A stretch of DNA of 64,000 nucleotides from Lojkania enalia (taxonomy: Eukaryota > Ascomycota > Dothideomycetes > Pleosporales), in assembly GCA_010094045.1 (NCBI GenBank), contig ML986682.1:93247-157246 (forward strand), in the 5' to 3' direction. The position numbers and the translations under genes are program-made. Positions 11,540 to 24,170 of this stretch are shown piece by piece (position 1 is the first letter of the stretch; the number at the start of each line of letters is the position of its first letter). The notes beneath the pieces are model-generated. The model was given only the letters and a program-made list of their open reading frames with translations, was not told the origin of the DNA and ran no database searches.

Positions 11540-12240
11540 TAATACCTCCCCTTTATTATTTAACTCTAAATAGATACTATTATACTAATTATATAGACTA
11601 TTTAAGCGAGATTATTATACCTTATTTCTAGTATTTCTATAAGAGGTTAACTTATAGGGTAGATAAGAAGAAAATATCTAAAAAGTTATATTATTTAGAG
11701 TACTTTTATACTAGTATATATTTATTATATAATATAGATTGCGATACTTAAATTACTCGTATATTATAGTCCCGTAGTACTAGTTAGTTCCTAATTCTTC
11801 CTAGTAGTAAAGTAGGATGCTAAAGTTATAAGGCTAGAGGAGAAGATTTGTCTAGCCTAAGAAGAGTTAGAACAACTTCTTAATAAAGTAGCAGCGGCCT
11901 ATATAAGGATTTAGCATCTTTAGAAGATTCGTAAATAAGCAAAGCGTAGGTAGGTAGAGGGTTATAAATATGCGTAGGAGTAGCTTAAAAAAGAGAAAGA
12001 AATAGATTGTAAGGTAGGTCTTCTTCCTAAGGTAGAGTCGCCTTCTATAATATAGCTAATATCGTTTAATCCTACTATTCTATTTCCAGATTTTCTTTAT
12101 AAATTTAAATTTTATAATATACCTATAATACTATAGAACTAAGATTTTCTTCTAGTTTCTAAATATTACTCTATAGGTTCTTATATTTATCTATTCCTAA
12201 CTATTTAATTAGAAGTATTATTTACTATTCTATATTCTAT
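11540..12240 (+). pseudogene. Accessory reading frame of F, antisense to pol
   Basis: I do not recognise the product. On the plus strand, opposite to gag and pol of F, a frame with few stops runs between the 3' LTR and the end of pol. Readable pieces are YIDYLSEIIM, YFYKRLTYRVDKKK, KLYYLEYFY and then a Lys/Glu/Leu-rich stretch at 11820-12020 (KVIRLEEKICLA, EELEQLLNKVAAAY). The last stretch has heptad-like leucine spacing and may form a coiled coil. A Pro/Ser segment follows (LPKVESPSI, FNPTILFPDF). Similar antisense frames lie at the same place in A, B, C, I and K. The coding claim rests on residue quality, not on a database match. Confidence 0.5.
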
Positions 12241-12379
12241 ACCTTATTATTTTCTCGACTTTCTATTCTCTATCTTCTCTATATACGTCTATATTATATA
12301 CTACTAGTTTAGCATCCTGGGGTGCCTTTTCTATAAGTATAATATAGAAGGTTAGGTAGATTTTTATAGTTGTAAGTAA

Positions 12380-15300
12380 TTTAAGTTAATAGTTTACGGG
12401 TAATATTTATTCCTTAATTTTATATAGTCTAATTTTAATATAATTTAGTTTACTACTTAGTCGTTTACTTTAAATATTTCGTCTTAGTAGCTAAACTTTT
12501 TCTCTCTTTTTAAAATAAGGTAGTTATTTATATTTTTTATTATAATATTTCTTTATAGTATATTATAGGAACTAGAAGTCTTTCTTTAATAACTCTTACG
12601 TTTATTAAATAATTTCGACTTATTTCTATATCTAAGGTACCTATAATACTATTTTAATTAGGGTATTATAGGTTTTTAGTTTATACCTGTAGTTTACTAT
12701 AAATAGTAATATTCTAGTTATACTATTAGTCGTAGTATCGTCTAATTATTTTATCTATAATTAAGATAGTACTATAAGTATTACTCTACTATTTAGTTTA
12801 TTTATTCTATTTATCTATCTATTTATAGATAAAATACTATAGATATCTTATATTTAATTTCTAGTAAGTTTATAATTATTTACTAAAACTTTAAAGTAAA
12901 CTTAATATCTTAGTCTATAATTATCTTTTATAGTACTCTATATTATATAATAATCTATTTTAGAAAGATATTTACAATCTATTCTACTAATAATATTTTA
13001 TTATAGGAGATAAAGTAGGTATATTTTATAAGTCTATCTATAATTATTATAATAGAGTTATATACTTCTTCTTTAGGGTAGTCTTTTAACTTTAGTAGCT
13101 TAACGATAAAGTCTATAGTAACTTCTATCTATAGCTTAATTAGTATTTCTAGGTTTTATAATAGTCTATAAAGTATATATCTATTAAGTCTATTTTATTA
13201 GTAGTTTATATATTCTCGTAATATATTCTTTACCTATTCTCTTACTTTAGGAAAGTAGAATCCTCTAAAGATTCGTTCTAGTATTTTCTCTATTCCTTAG
13301 TATCTATATATAGGAGCTTTATAGAATTATCTAATAAATTCTTTTCTAACTTTAGCTAGTATATAGATTCGATCGTAGATATATAGTAGTCTATCTACCT
13401 ATTCTAGTTCTTATTCTTAAAGTTTTTCGGGTATTCTATTTATTACTAACCTAATTAGAGTTATCTAGCTTACTTCTTTAGTAATAGTTGTTACTACGAG
13501 TCGTAGGTAATTATATACTATACTTCTATCTTATTATCTTCTTAGTAGTATAGCTATAGTTCCTTTCTCTTATTTATATCCTAATAGTCTACTTAATACA
13601 TCTACTTTTTAGTTTTATTTTCTACTAATATAGATAATTTTAAAGTTGAATATAGCTAGTTCTTATAACTATCTAATCTATCTAGGGGTAAGAGTTTTAG
13701 TAGTAAGAAAGGTAGTAAGGTTCTTATAATCGTAATAGACTTTAATTTACTATTTTACTTCTTATAGGTATATACGCTATTTTTTAAAGTATACTATAAT
13801 AGTTAGAAGTTCTTAGTTATATATATTATAATTTATTTCCGCTAGTATAAGTTTTTATAAATAGTATACTACTAGGTATTATTTTCTATTATAGATTTAT
13901 ATAAGGATTCCGGCTATTCTTATTTCTAATACGTTAGTTTCTATAAAAGCTTTCTTCTCTAGGTTATAGAGTTTTAGTACTAGTTCTTATTAAAATTATT
14001 TCTTTACTTCTTAGAAGGTTTTTTCTTATTCGTTTCCCTATATAAAAGTAACCTCTTTCTTTAATAGTTAAGTTAAGGGTATAGTTATATTACTTTAATT
14101 ATCTATAAAGGTTTAATAGAAGTTATAAAATCCTATAAAGGATTAGATATCTTTAACTAATTTTAAAGTTAGCTAGTTTTTAATTACTACTAATTTATTT
14201 AAGTTTATTTATAGTTATCCTAGTTTAATAATAAATTCTAAGTAGTCTATTTATATAGTATAAAATTCGTATTTCCTTATTTTAAGGTATAATTTTACTA
14301 CTTATAATATACGTAGTACTTGTTTAATATATTTCTTATATTCTTACTTTATTTTTAAATATATAAGAATATTATCTAAATAGGCTATATAGAATTATCT
14401 AAGATATAATCTTAGTACCTTATTAATTCGTTTTTAAAAAGTAGCTAATACGTTAGTAAGTCTAAATAGTATAACTAGGTATTTAAAAAGTCCCTTTTTT
14501 ATCCTAAATACTATTTTCTACTCGTCTTTTTCTTTAATATAGATCTAATAGTATATATTCTAGATGTCTAATTTTATAAAGATAGTAGCTTCTCTTAACT
14601 AGTTTCTTAAGTTATAGATAAGTAGTAGAGGGTATTAGTCCTTAATAGTAATATTATTAAGAGTATAATAGTTAATATATTTTTATAGATCTATTATTCC
14701 TTTCTTATTTATAAAGAGTATAGGGTATACTACTAGTAAGCTTAATTCTTAGATTATTTCTTTCTTTAAGTATTTATCTATATATTATTCTAGAGCTTCT
14801 ACTTCCCTTAGTATTAGACTATATATTAGTCTATATCCGGGTTCTTTTCCTAGTTATAGTTTAATTTTATAATTATATTCTCTATATTTAGATAGATATT
14901 ATAGTAGTTTTTAGAGTTATTCTATTAAGTATTAGTATTCTTTAGGTATATTATATAATACGTTTCCTATTAGGAATAATTCTTTTACTACTTCTTTTAC
15001 TATTACAGCAAGTTATTCTTTAACTAGCTAGCTAGAGTTTTTAAAGATAATTTATTCCGTTTACTAGTTTATCTAAGAGTTTTCCTTTCTTAACTATAGA
15101 ATCTCTAGGATAATATTATAGTCGGTAATTTCTATAATTTAGAAGATTTATCCTTATTAGGTTGTTTCTAGAATTTCAAACTCTTCTAGTTCTATAATAT
15201 ATATAACTTTCTTTTAGAAGTCTTTTCCCTCTATAATTTAGATTATATAGAGTCATTCTAGCCGTACTATAGGTATTCTTTTTCTAGTAATATAATTACT

Positions 15301-16102
15301 AGCTATAAAGTTCTTTATTACTCTACTATTAATAAGTATATATACCTTATAGCTGTAATATTATTCTAGTATTATAAGATGGTATTCTCCTATATTCTTA
15401 TATAGTTAAGTTATCTCTAGCTAGTAGGCTATTACTTACTTTATAGATATATGTTTTAGGCATTTTTATTCTAGATATTTATACTATAGTCTTCTTCTAA
15501 TATATACTTTAAGTAGTAGAAGTCTAGATTCGAGTACTATATAGTTTTAGGTTTATTTTATAACTTTCTATTCTATTATAGCTTCTTATTTTATAGGGTT
15601 TCCTAGTACCTTATCTCTATTTAGTCGTCTTAGCTATATACCTATATTTTCTTTTCTTTTTTAGTAGGCTTTATATTATTATTTAATATACAATATCTAT
15701 ACTATCTTAAAATATACTAGGTAGTATTAGTTTATACGGGGGTTATTATCTTCTCTAACCTAGTAGTCCTATTCTTATTTATATCGTGATACCTTTAGTA
15801 CCCAATATTTTACTAGTACTTTACTTTATAAGAAGGCTACTGCTTTTTATACTATATATACAGCCTTGTCCCAGTCTATTATATTAAGATATTCTTCTAC
15901 TACTTTTATCGTCTCTATCTATTTTTAGAAGTATAAGAAACGGATCTCTCTAGGGTAGATATTTTACTATTCTTTATAAACGTCGATAATATCTTATTCT
16001 AGCCTATTCTTATTATAGAATCTTATAGGTAGTTCTTCTTATAGGGTGGCTATAGAAGCTGGGGTTTTCTATTTATACTCGATTATTTCTTATTAATATA
16101 TA
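12380..16102 (-). pseudogene. pol of gypsy element F
   Basis: This reads right to left. Gag/protease-linked sequence is at 16100-15000, and RT at about 14950-14100 with the active site YLDNIL at 14365-14382 (second Asp changed to Asn). RNase H is at about 14050-13650. The integrase core is at about 13340-12900, including (S)IIVIVDRLIKYTYF, where the first catalytic Asp survives. A C-terminal integrase region with LLVPIIYYKE- and KEKKFSY-like residues is at about 12580-12480. I could not make out a chromodomain. Stops and Asp/Gly losses from RIP are dense. Copia H inserts at 16108, near the gag/pol junction. Confidence 0.8.
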
Positions 16103-16107
16103 GAATA

Positions 16108-16311
16108 TGTGGTGAGAGGCGAATCTTGTCTCAGGGAGGGAGATGAGGAGCTGAACTGGTTGATTGAAGATGGCCAGCGGGCCATATTTATATACATGAA
16201 AAAGGGGTATATCAGCTAATATCCAGCGTAATATCCGGCGTGATATCGACCGTAATATCGTACGTCGATATCTGATACAGCTCGGCAGACTAGCCGAAAA
16301 TCCCTATAATA
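16108..16311 (-). repeat. 3' LTR of copia element H (204 bp)
   Basis: On the plus strand it reads TGTGGTGAGAGGCG to CCCTATAATA. It is better preserved than the right LTR, keeping TG and CA where the right copy has TA. A TATA-like stretch, TATATAAATAT, is at 16184-16194 on the minus strand. The polypurine tract abuts at 16312. Confidence 0.9.
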
Positions 16312-16499
16312 TACCCCCCCAGCTTTAACTGTAAAGGAGAAGCTGCGTCGAAAAAAAAAATGAAGGTAGATACTATACTAAAAGAGGTAAATTGTATAGA
16401 GTAACTGGTAGTAGAGCTAAGTACGCTTGCAGAAATATCAATTTGATGTAATATAGGGTGAGTTATAATCAATTTTTGATCACCCCCTAAGATTCTTGT

Positions 16500-19400
16500 T
16501 AGTAATCGATTTATTTAGCTAATAGAAATTCCTGAGATTTGATTCTAGCTGAAATATCTTCCATTTTCAGTTGCTTGATAAACCTTTAGTATTATTGCGG
16601 CTGTAGAACTTTTGTAAGGCCGTTAGCTGGTATTAGATTTGTTAGTTGCTAACTGATTGTAAGTCTCTGCTCTACTACTTCTTAACGTAGCTAGTGCTGG
16701 TATATATCTACATAGCGAAGTTTAGTATTAAGACGCTTAGATAGCTTATTTACGATATCTACTATTTGTTAATTATCGCAAAGTAGTACTGGTTGCGCGT
16801 TAATATGGAAGCGTAGTAAGGCAAAGGCCTTCTACTACTACTCCATTTCTGATCCGGCGATTGATAGTGCTAATAATTCTGCCTTAGTAGTCGATTTTAT
16901 AACCGTACGCTGAATTAAGGCTTTCCAATCGATCGGCATCCTAAAAAGTTGAAATATATAGCTGTAGGAACTTCGACGAGTATTAGGATCATCGCTAAAG
17001 GCTGTATTAGATGCGCTATAGAATAGTAATTGCTCTACAGGGTTGATATAATCAGTATTACTACTCTAGCTGATGGTAGAGGTATTTTATATATTATTAG
17101 CTGTTACTGTAATTGCTAAGTACTTCGTACTAATTAGATATTACTATACCCTTAAGGCAGCGTTAATATAATAATTGCTAGGGTTCTAGAGGTATTATAA
17201 TAACATCGAGTACGCTCGCGCGACATTAGGGCGTATAAAAACTACGATCTAGGCTAGACAACCAATTAGTTATTAGTAGTAAGATATCTTATTAGAGGAT
17301 TCTTTAGTAGCAGCTAGCAGTATGTTCTTATATAGAGGCGTACTCGGCGCCTTCTTATTAACTGTAATATTAAATCGCGCTGCTACCTTATTAATAAATA
17401 AGTCTTATAGCAGCTAGGTCTTACGCTACTGTATATCGTGTACGACTCGAACTTCTAGAAACTAATTTAGATCTCTAAAAGATTGAAGTTTATATTTGTT
17501 ACTTAATTGCAATTTAAATTTCTACTTAGTAGAGATATTTAATAGGTAAACTAGGATTATAATATTATTAATATAAAAGAAGACGATCAGCTTGTCGTTT
17601 GCGTATAAGTAAGATATTCCTAGTACTGTTTTAAGGCCTAATTGCCTTAGAGTCCTATCCAGCTTATAATACTAAAGTTTCGGAGCATCCTTAAGGCTAT
17701 ATATAGCTTTCTATAGTTGTAGATATTTTCTATACTTATATATAAAACCTTCTAGTATATAGATATATATTAACCTGTCTAATCGGCAGTTAAGGAACGT
17801 GTTAACAACATCGAACTGGTATATATCGAGTTTAAAATAAGTTGCAATTAATATTAGAAAGCGAAAGATTCGTGCGGCTAGTATAGCAGTATAGGTATCT
17901 CCCTATTAAGATTGTAGATCGCTGCGTACAACTAATCTAGCCTTAAATTTATATAGGAAACCGTCCTCATTAAATTTATATGCGAATACCCATATTACTA
18001 GAAGAATTTTAGTAGAGTCTTAGAGGATTGTTATCTTTTACTAGGTATCTATATCCTTCTACTTCTATAACTCAGCGTAACAGGCCTTATAGAAGCTAGT
18101 ACTAAAAGAGTAATTCTTTAGATCCTTATAGTACTTTAGTTCTAGTAGAAGCTGATTGTAATAATATTTTCTGATAGTACAAGTTTCCTTCATATAATTT
18201 GCCGGTATCAGCTCGCTATTAGATAGTACTACGAAGGTAGTAAAGTATAACTAAAGCGGCCTGCAGCTATATAAGAACTTACCTTTCTAGATTATATTAT
18301 CCCTTAATACTTAGCTACTAATTTCTTCCCTCTGCGGGGTATTATTTATTCTTTTTAAGGGTATAGAAGTATAAGAAGGTAATAGTTACCATCCTTATAG
18401 CAAATTATTACTAAAAGTAATATTTTTACTATCTACTAGCAGCGCTGCAGGAGTATCCTAATTCTTTAGTACTAGCGCTAGTATTAATTCTAGCGTTAGG
18501 AGTCCCTAATTACTAGTAATATCGTCGATTTGTTCTTTAAAAATAGTATTCTCCTGCTGATAGGCCTTCTTACTAATTAAATTGCCTGCTAACTCAGTAG
18601 AGATATCTTAATTAGACAGCCGATCCTCGTAGATCGCTTCTATAACTTCAATTGTTTTATTATTGCTACTATCGATAGAGCTTTTAATATTGTTAATTTG
18701 AAAAAGAATCTTCTCTAGGGATTCTTTTAGCGGATATTCCTCCTCCTTACTAGATATAATATCGCTAAATACAACGTCCCTAGTATTAAGTACCCGTTTT
18801 AGTTTCAGAATCAGCACTCGGTATATATTCGTACTCCTATATTATAAGAGTTTCCCGATTAGTACCTGCGACGCTAGTTTATCGCCTCTTAATAGAGTTT
18901 TATCTAAAACGTACGCTCGCGATCCTATAACCTAAAGGTAAGTAAGAGACGGTTTATAGTTAAAAATAGCCTTATATAGGGTTTTGAATTAAAGGCTTAC
19001 AATCGGCGTCCTATTAAGTAGGTATATTACTGTATAAGCTAATTTATTAGTATATTTATTAGAGATATTATCTTCTATTATAAGAGCGCGCGCGCGGGTT
19101 ATAATTTAGTATTCTACTTACTCTACTAGGCTATTCTACTTAAGTATACGAGGCGCGCGAGCTTTAATCGCAATTCCTTAATTAAATAATACTTCTATAA
19201 GTTCTAAGAAGTTTAAGTTATTATCTATACGAATATATACAATCTTTCTTTTATACTATTGTTTAATTTTTGCTAATAGTATTTTAAAGGCTTTCGCGAG
19301 GGTAGATTTCAACTAATTATATATTATAAATCCCTTATACTACCAGGATACCTAATTAACTGTATAAAATAGGTATTTCTTACTATTATAGTACCTCTCG

Positions 19401-20330
19401 CGGTCCTTCTAAAGTTGTATAATATTAATCGCAATTCTCTCGAATAGTTTAATAGCTAGGTAAAGCTGACTATACTAGCTAATCTGCTATAATAACTTCG
19501 CTTATATATATGTCTAGCAATCTTACTATACTGGTACTTCTTAATTGCTTAACTAGATACTCTTAACTGCCTAAGGCAGGGCTAATACTAAATCTCTACC
19601 TAAGTAGCCTAATAATTAGTATACTTCAGCTGAAGAAATAATTTACATTAGTTACTAGCGATAGAAAGGCTTTTCCTTAATTACTACAACTATCTTATAT
19701 CCAGAAAGCGAATCGAGTAGAGGCCTTTTTACTAGGTCTGTATCTAGTAGCTAGTAGCTGTTAAACAACTCTAAATAACAAACGATATTGTAGTAATTAT
19801 ACTAATAAAGGTAATTTCTACCTAAGTTAAACTAGATACTCTATTCTCTATTTCTAATTAGGGCTATTATATTAGTTAGCAACTAAGAGATATAAGCGAC
19901 TTCTATTAGTTTAATATCCCTTAGGCCTGTAGGAGAATTAATTGTAATTACGATAGTACCCTATTCTAATATAGGATATATACTACCTCCTACAGCGATT
20001 TTATCTTTAGAATTTACTATCTAAGTAGTCTACTAACTAAAAGTCTTAGAGTTGTATATATAGATATTAGAACCTAGATTAAGTATCTACTAATTTAGGA
20101 TACTGGTATCTTCTTTCTCAGGGGTAGTACTCGCTGAAAAATTGCCCCTTTAAATCACCTGGGTATTTCCTTAAAGGCTAGCAGCTTTTATAGAGGCTTT
20201 ACTATCGAATAAGGATTTTAACTTCTTATATTTTTCTATATTTACCTTTAGGGCATTCTTTTTCTCCTAGTTATTCCTATTTAAGATATTATCTTAGGCT
20301 TTTAGTATTTCTTAATCTAGTACCTAGTTT
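16500..20330 (-). pseudogene. copia pol of H (protease/integrase/RT/RNase H)
   Basis: Read right to left. The integrase is at about 19900-18850: FERIAINIIQL (first Asp now Asn), FYTVN-VSW, LAKAFKILLAKIK, IRIDNNLNFLELIEVL (second acidic residue) and APRILKQNSLVEQVEQ, which holds the catalytic Glu. The domain linking to RT ends with VLNTRDVVFSDI. RT is at about 18400-17200, with YINNIIIL at about 17570 where YVDDI is expected, both Asp lost. RNase H is at about 17150-16560, with ELLALSIAGSEME. Copia Pol copies the RNA and inserts the cDNA. There are dozens of stops, fewer than in H2. Confidence 0.85.
18608..18817 (-). pseudogene. Open 69-residue piece of H pol between integrase and RT
   Basis: This is the longest open stretch of the real copia frame. 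It begins MLILKLKRVLNTRDVVFSDI, matching the conserved end of the copia integrase region before RT (the TRDVVF signature), and then runs through an acidic linker (SSKEEEYPLKESLEKIL). The methionine is internal to pol, so this is not a separate gene; it is open because RIP has spared it. Confidence 0.8.
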
Positions 20331-21280
20331 AATAGCCTAATCGATTCGTTTACATACTCGCAATTACTCTAGAAGTACTACTTCTTATAGAAGTAGGGTG
20401 GTAGAGTACGCGATCGCGAACCGGATTTTTCTTAAGGCTGCTATATAGTACTATTAGAATTTACTTGAGGAATTAATAGATGTTGTAAAGCTATAAACAA
20501 GCTAAGCGCTTTCTATAGATTAAAATATCTATAGTAATTAGTATATTGGTATACCAATTGTTTAATTGTAGGAATCGGTTAATCGATCCTACCTAACTTA
20601 TTTTTAGCGTTGATCGGTACTATATAGATTAGCGCCCACACCTTATCTTTCTTAGTAACTATTAGAAGAAAATTCTTTTCTACTCTAAGGCCCTAAACTT
20701 CTACTAAGCTAGCAGCTTTAGTATAATAGATTACCTAATTCTACTAATTTAGCTACTTCTCTACCTCTCTATCAGTTAGGTACTTAAAGAGAGCTTAATA
20801 TTCCTTCTAGATTAGTTGCTCCCTCAACTTAATAATAGGCGCTAACTTTTCCTATAAGATTCTAAGAATCTTATAGCTGGTTATATCGTCGCTAAGTATT
20901 ACTTTATATTAAGGCGATGTTATTATTAGGATATTACTATATATAGTACGGAGAGTATTATTAATCTTAATCTAATCCTTCCTCTATTAGTTATACTAGT
21001 TCCTTACCCAGTTCCAATCTATTGTTTATATTAAGGTTATCTCCTTATATATAACTCTACTAGAGGGGTATCTTTCTATTTCCCCTTCTAGATTTATCTT
21101 CGGGGTCCGGAACTCACCTATATTAGGGAGGGGAGGTTCTAGCCCATAAATTTTAACCTCTTTAAGAGGTACGCTTAGATCTAAATATTTCTATACCTTT
21201 AGCCTACTAGCTGTTAGTTTATACTACTCGAGCTAATTCTCCTAATCGCTAGGGGTACTAAGTATCTTCTTTTTAGATAT
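20330..21280 (-). pseudogene. copia gag of H
   Basis: The start codon position is 21278-21280 and reads ATA in place of ATG. The N-terminus follows the SKKKILSTPS pattern shared with H2, then a Trp/Leu-rich capsid-like region of about 300 residues. Near the C-terminus at about 20350-20410, YFYKK-YF-SNCEY fits a CCHC knuckle with Cys/His to Tyr changes, though the spacing is only approximate. The leader between primer-binding site and gag is about 270 bp. The frame is broken by RIP stops. Confidence 0.65.
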
Positions 21281-21547
21281 AGCTATAGAGGAGTGTATAA
21301 CCGTTGCAATACTAGAAATATACTAGAATATATTAATACTAGAGAATAAAATAGCCTTAAATACGATGCAGCGTGTTAATAGGCTTATAAAGTGTAGAAT
21401 TTGCACATAATTCTAATAGCTAAGTACCTAAAGATCGTTGGTAAATAATAAAGATAATAATATCGCGATATTATAATACTAAATAAAAAAGGTATAATAT
21501 TAATCGTAATATATAAATTGAGTTACAGCTATTTTAGTACGGTAACC

Positions 21548-21558
21548 GGGCTTATAAC
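21548..21558 (-). promoter_or_regulatory. Primer-binding site of H: initiator tRNA half-molecule
   Basis: Directly after the 5' LTR the minus strand reads GTTATAAGCCC. The complement of the anticodon arm of eukaryotic initiator tRNA-Met (GGGCUCAUAAC) is GTTATGAGCCC, so ten of eleven bases match and the mismatch is a TG-to-TA RIP change. Copia-group elements prime from a cleaved half of this tRNA, which explains the lack of a TGG start. Confidence 0.7.
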
Positions 21559-21762
21559 TATAGTAAGAGGCGAATCTTGTCTCAGGGAGGGAGATAAGGA
21601 GCTGAACTAGTTGATTAAAGATAGTTAGCGGGCCATATTTATGTATATAAAAAAGGGGTATATTAGCTAATATCTAGTATAATATCCGGCGTAATATCGA
21701 CCGTAATATCGTACGTCGATATCTGATACAGCTTAGCAGACTAGCCGAAAATCCCTATAATA
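21559..21762 (-). repeat. 5' LTR of copia element H (204 bp)
   Basis: It matches 16108-16311 at equal length. It has several extra CA-to-TA or TG-to-TA changes, for example TATAGTAAGAGG for TGTGGTGAGAGG at its plus-strand start. The TSD GAATA follows at 21763-21767. Confidence 0.9.
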
Positions 21763-21767
21763 GAATA

Positions 21768-22249
21768 TACTCTAGATACTAGTTTAAGTATTAGTACTTT
21801 AGTAGTAGCTTCTTCTATTTGCAACGGGGTATTTATTTCTTTATCCTTATCTAATTCTTCCTAAACTTCTTCTAGCTATCTTTTTATATATTCCTACATT
21901 GCTGTAAGTTGTATTTTCTTCTAAGACTAATATTCTATAGCTTCTTTAAGTTATTAGTATATTTAACACTTATCTTTATTATAGAAGGACTAATATAAGG
22001 TTCCGTATTCTATAGTTACGGCTAGTTTTTCTTTACCTATTTGCTACGGTTTCTCTTTTATAAGCCGGTTTTTCTTTTCTTTCTTTTTACTTTAATATTC
22101 TTTTACTATATATTCTAGTTTCTAATAATTATAGTACTTAATATCTTTCTTCTAAGTTTTCCTTTTTTAGGTCGCCTGTAGCTTAGGCTTCTTTTCTCTA
22201 GTAGCGCTTAGATCTATAGGTCCGCCTATATCGGTAGCTTTTACTAAAA
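21768..22249 (-). pseudogene. F gag, middle piece between H and B
   Basis: This belongs to element F, left over between the insertions of H (ends 21762) and B (starts 22255). On the minus strand it is rich in Lys, Glu and Gln-derived stops, as in the C-terminal part of a gypsy Gag. I could not identify a zinc knuckle in it. Gag of F continues on the other side of B from 36683. Confidence 0.45.
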
Positions 22250-22254
22250 AGTAT

Positions 22255-22514
22255 TATAATAATGCAAAGAAATCGTTCTATAAAAAGCTTTATCTTTTTA
22301 CTTATCTTATCTTACCCCTAGTTCTACCCCTTTTCCCATCCGTATATAGTTATATACTCTCTTATAAGTAGCTCGGTAGTTTTTCTATATCCTTTTGTAT
22401 AAGGCCTATAGATATTAATAGAATTTCTAGATCTCTAATCCCCTATATACTCCTATATACCTCTAAGTAGATTTATACTATATTTAGACCTATTATCTTA
22501 CCTGCGCTATTATA
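22255..22514 (+). repeat. 5' LTR of gypsy copy B (260 bp)
   Basis: It begins TATAATAATGC and ends CGCTATTATA. It lacks about 19 bp (ATACAACCTTATCCCAAAG region) present in the LTRs of A, C and D. The 3' LTR of B lacks the same bases, so the difference was in the parent copy. Confidence 0.88.
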
Positions 22515-23099
22515 TTATATAGAAAAACTTAATACTATTAGTAATAGTCTCTTTAATAATATCGTATTAATTATTTATTTAAATATATCTAAGTTTAAAA
22601 TATACCTAATTTAGTTTAAGTTATAATATTTATATACTATTATATTAAATTATTTAGTTACTTAAATAGGATCTTAAAAACCTTCTATTAACTAAAGCCT
22701 TTAAGTTTAGAACTTCCTATCCTCTATAATTAGGATTACCTTTAGAAAAGCCGCGTAGAGTACACCTAGGTAGAAACTTAAAAACTACTAATAACCTATT
22801 AAAATTAGAGGTAACCACTAATATCTAACTATAATTTACCTTCTAATTTCTATACTAGAATTAATATACATATAAGTTATAGTAAGAGTAAGCTTCTCTC
22901 TATATATATAAAATAACTATTACCTCCTATAGAAGGTCCTATAATAGGCGGACCCCTTTCTATAGGGCTGGTAGTAAAGAACCTATCTAATTTAGAGGGA
23001 AATTAGAGTAAACTAACCTTTAAGGAATAAATCGCAATTTTATAAGAGGAGATTATACGCTTAATATAATAGAGAACTACTAGTTCTAATTAACCTTTA

Positions 23100-23891
23100 T
23101 AAACCACCGAATTAGTACTAATAATACGCTAAGAAACTTTTACGACTCCCCTAATAAGAAACCTCTTAGCTACCTTTAAGCCCCCTTAAGCCTATCTTAC
23201 TAAATATACGCCTAAGATTAAAAGTCTTATAGATAGTAATAAACCTATATTTAAATAATAGTAAGCCTTAATCTTAAACTAATTTAAGATTAATATAGAT
23301 TACTATTAGATAGAGCGTATATATATAGTATTAATATAAAGATATACCTCTAGTACTACGAAAGAATATCTAGAGCTAAAATACCTAGCTAAATTAGACT
23401 AGTATTAGTTTAAGAATATTAAAGAAATAATTTTACTTCTACAATCGTATTTTATTATAGGTAATAAAGAGATAGAGGCGTAATAGGCGTTTTAGGTTCT
23501 AAGGATAAATAAGAGAGAAACGTTCCCAACTTTTAAAGCTCGCTTTATTAGTATAGCTATTAGAGGATCTATATCCCAATCTAAGTAGTTCTTCTACCTA
23601 TAGAATAAGATTCTCTCTAGCCTAAAGATACTAAACCTTAGCTTTAAGTTTATATAGAAAGGCTTCTTTAACGCTATAGTTTCTTACTTAACAGCCTATA
23701 ATATAAAAAGAAGGAGTATTTCTAACTTCTTAGAACGAACTATTAGCCTATAGATTATAGCTAAAGTAAATTTAGATTAGTACTAGAAGATTTCTAAGAG
23801 TTTATTTAAGATAATTTATAATCTAATACTACTCTAATCTATCCTAGTATTAATACCTCGTTCTATTATAATCGCTCTCTAATAACCTAGT
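23100..23891 (+). pseudogene. gag of gypsy copy B, N-terminal part
   Basis: This aligns base for base with 24756-25547 of copy A, with more TA conversions. The capsid-like part ends at the A insertion site, in the Pro/Ser-rich linker just before the zinc knuckle. The final bases CTAGT (23887-23891) are the duplicated target. The frame resumes at 31158. The 590 bp between LTR and gag is an untranslated leader with no other feature I can see. Confidence 0.75.
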
Positions 23892-24170
23892 TGTAACGAT
23901 GCAAAGAAATCGTTCCACGAAAAGCTTCATATACAACCTTATCCCAAAGCTTTTCGCTTATCTTATCCTACCCCCGGTTCTACCCCTTTTCCCTTCCGTA
24001 TATAGTTGCATACTCCCTTATAAGTAGCTTGGTAGTTCTTCTATATTCTTTCGTATAAGGCCTATAGGTGTTAATAGAATTCTCAGGTCCCTAATCCCCC
24101 ACGCACTCTTATATACCTCTGAGTGGATTTGTGCTGCATTCGGACCTATTATCTTACCTGCGCTGTTATA
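23892..24170 (+). repeat. 5' LTR of gypsy copy A (279 bp)
   Basis: It begins TGTAACGATGC, an intact TG end, and ends CGCTGTTATA. Together with the 3' LTR end CGTTACA this gives perfect 7-bp inverted ends for the family. No TGG primer-binding site follows (TTATATTATATAG), so its primer is unclear. Confidence 0.92.

Larger units (their letters stand above)
16108..21762 (-). mobile_element. Ty1/copia element H, complete, nested in F (5655 bp)
   Basis: H has two 204-bp LTRs (16108-16311 and 21559-21762) and a perfect 5-bp TSD GAATA (16103-16107 and 21763-21767). The polypurine tract lies beside the left LTR (GCTGGGGGGGTA, minus strand, 16312-16323) and the primer-binding site beside the right LTR, so H reads on the minus strand. 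The domain order gag, integrase, RT, RNase H is that of copia. H is far less RIP-mutated than its relative H2, and many CA/TG sites survive. Confidence 0.92.

Noticed and set aside
16290..16472. Open frame of 60 codons on the minus strand
   Set aside because: It straddles the 3' LTR, polypurine tract and non-coding end of copia H and does not follow the copia frame; a chance opening.
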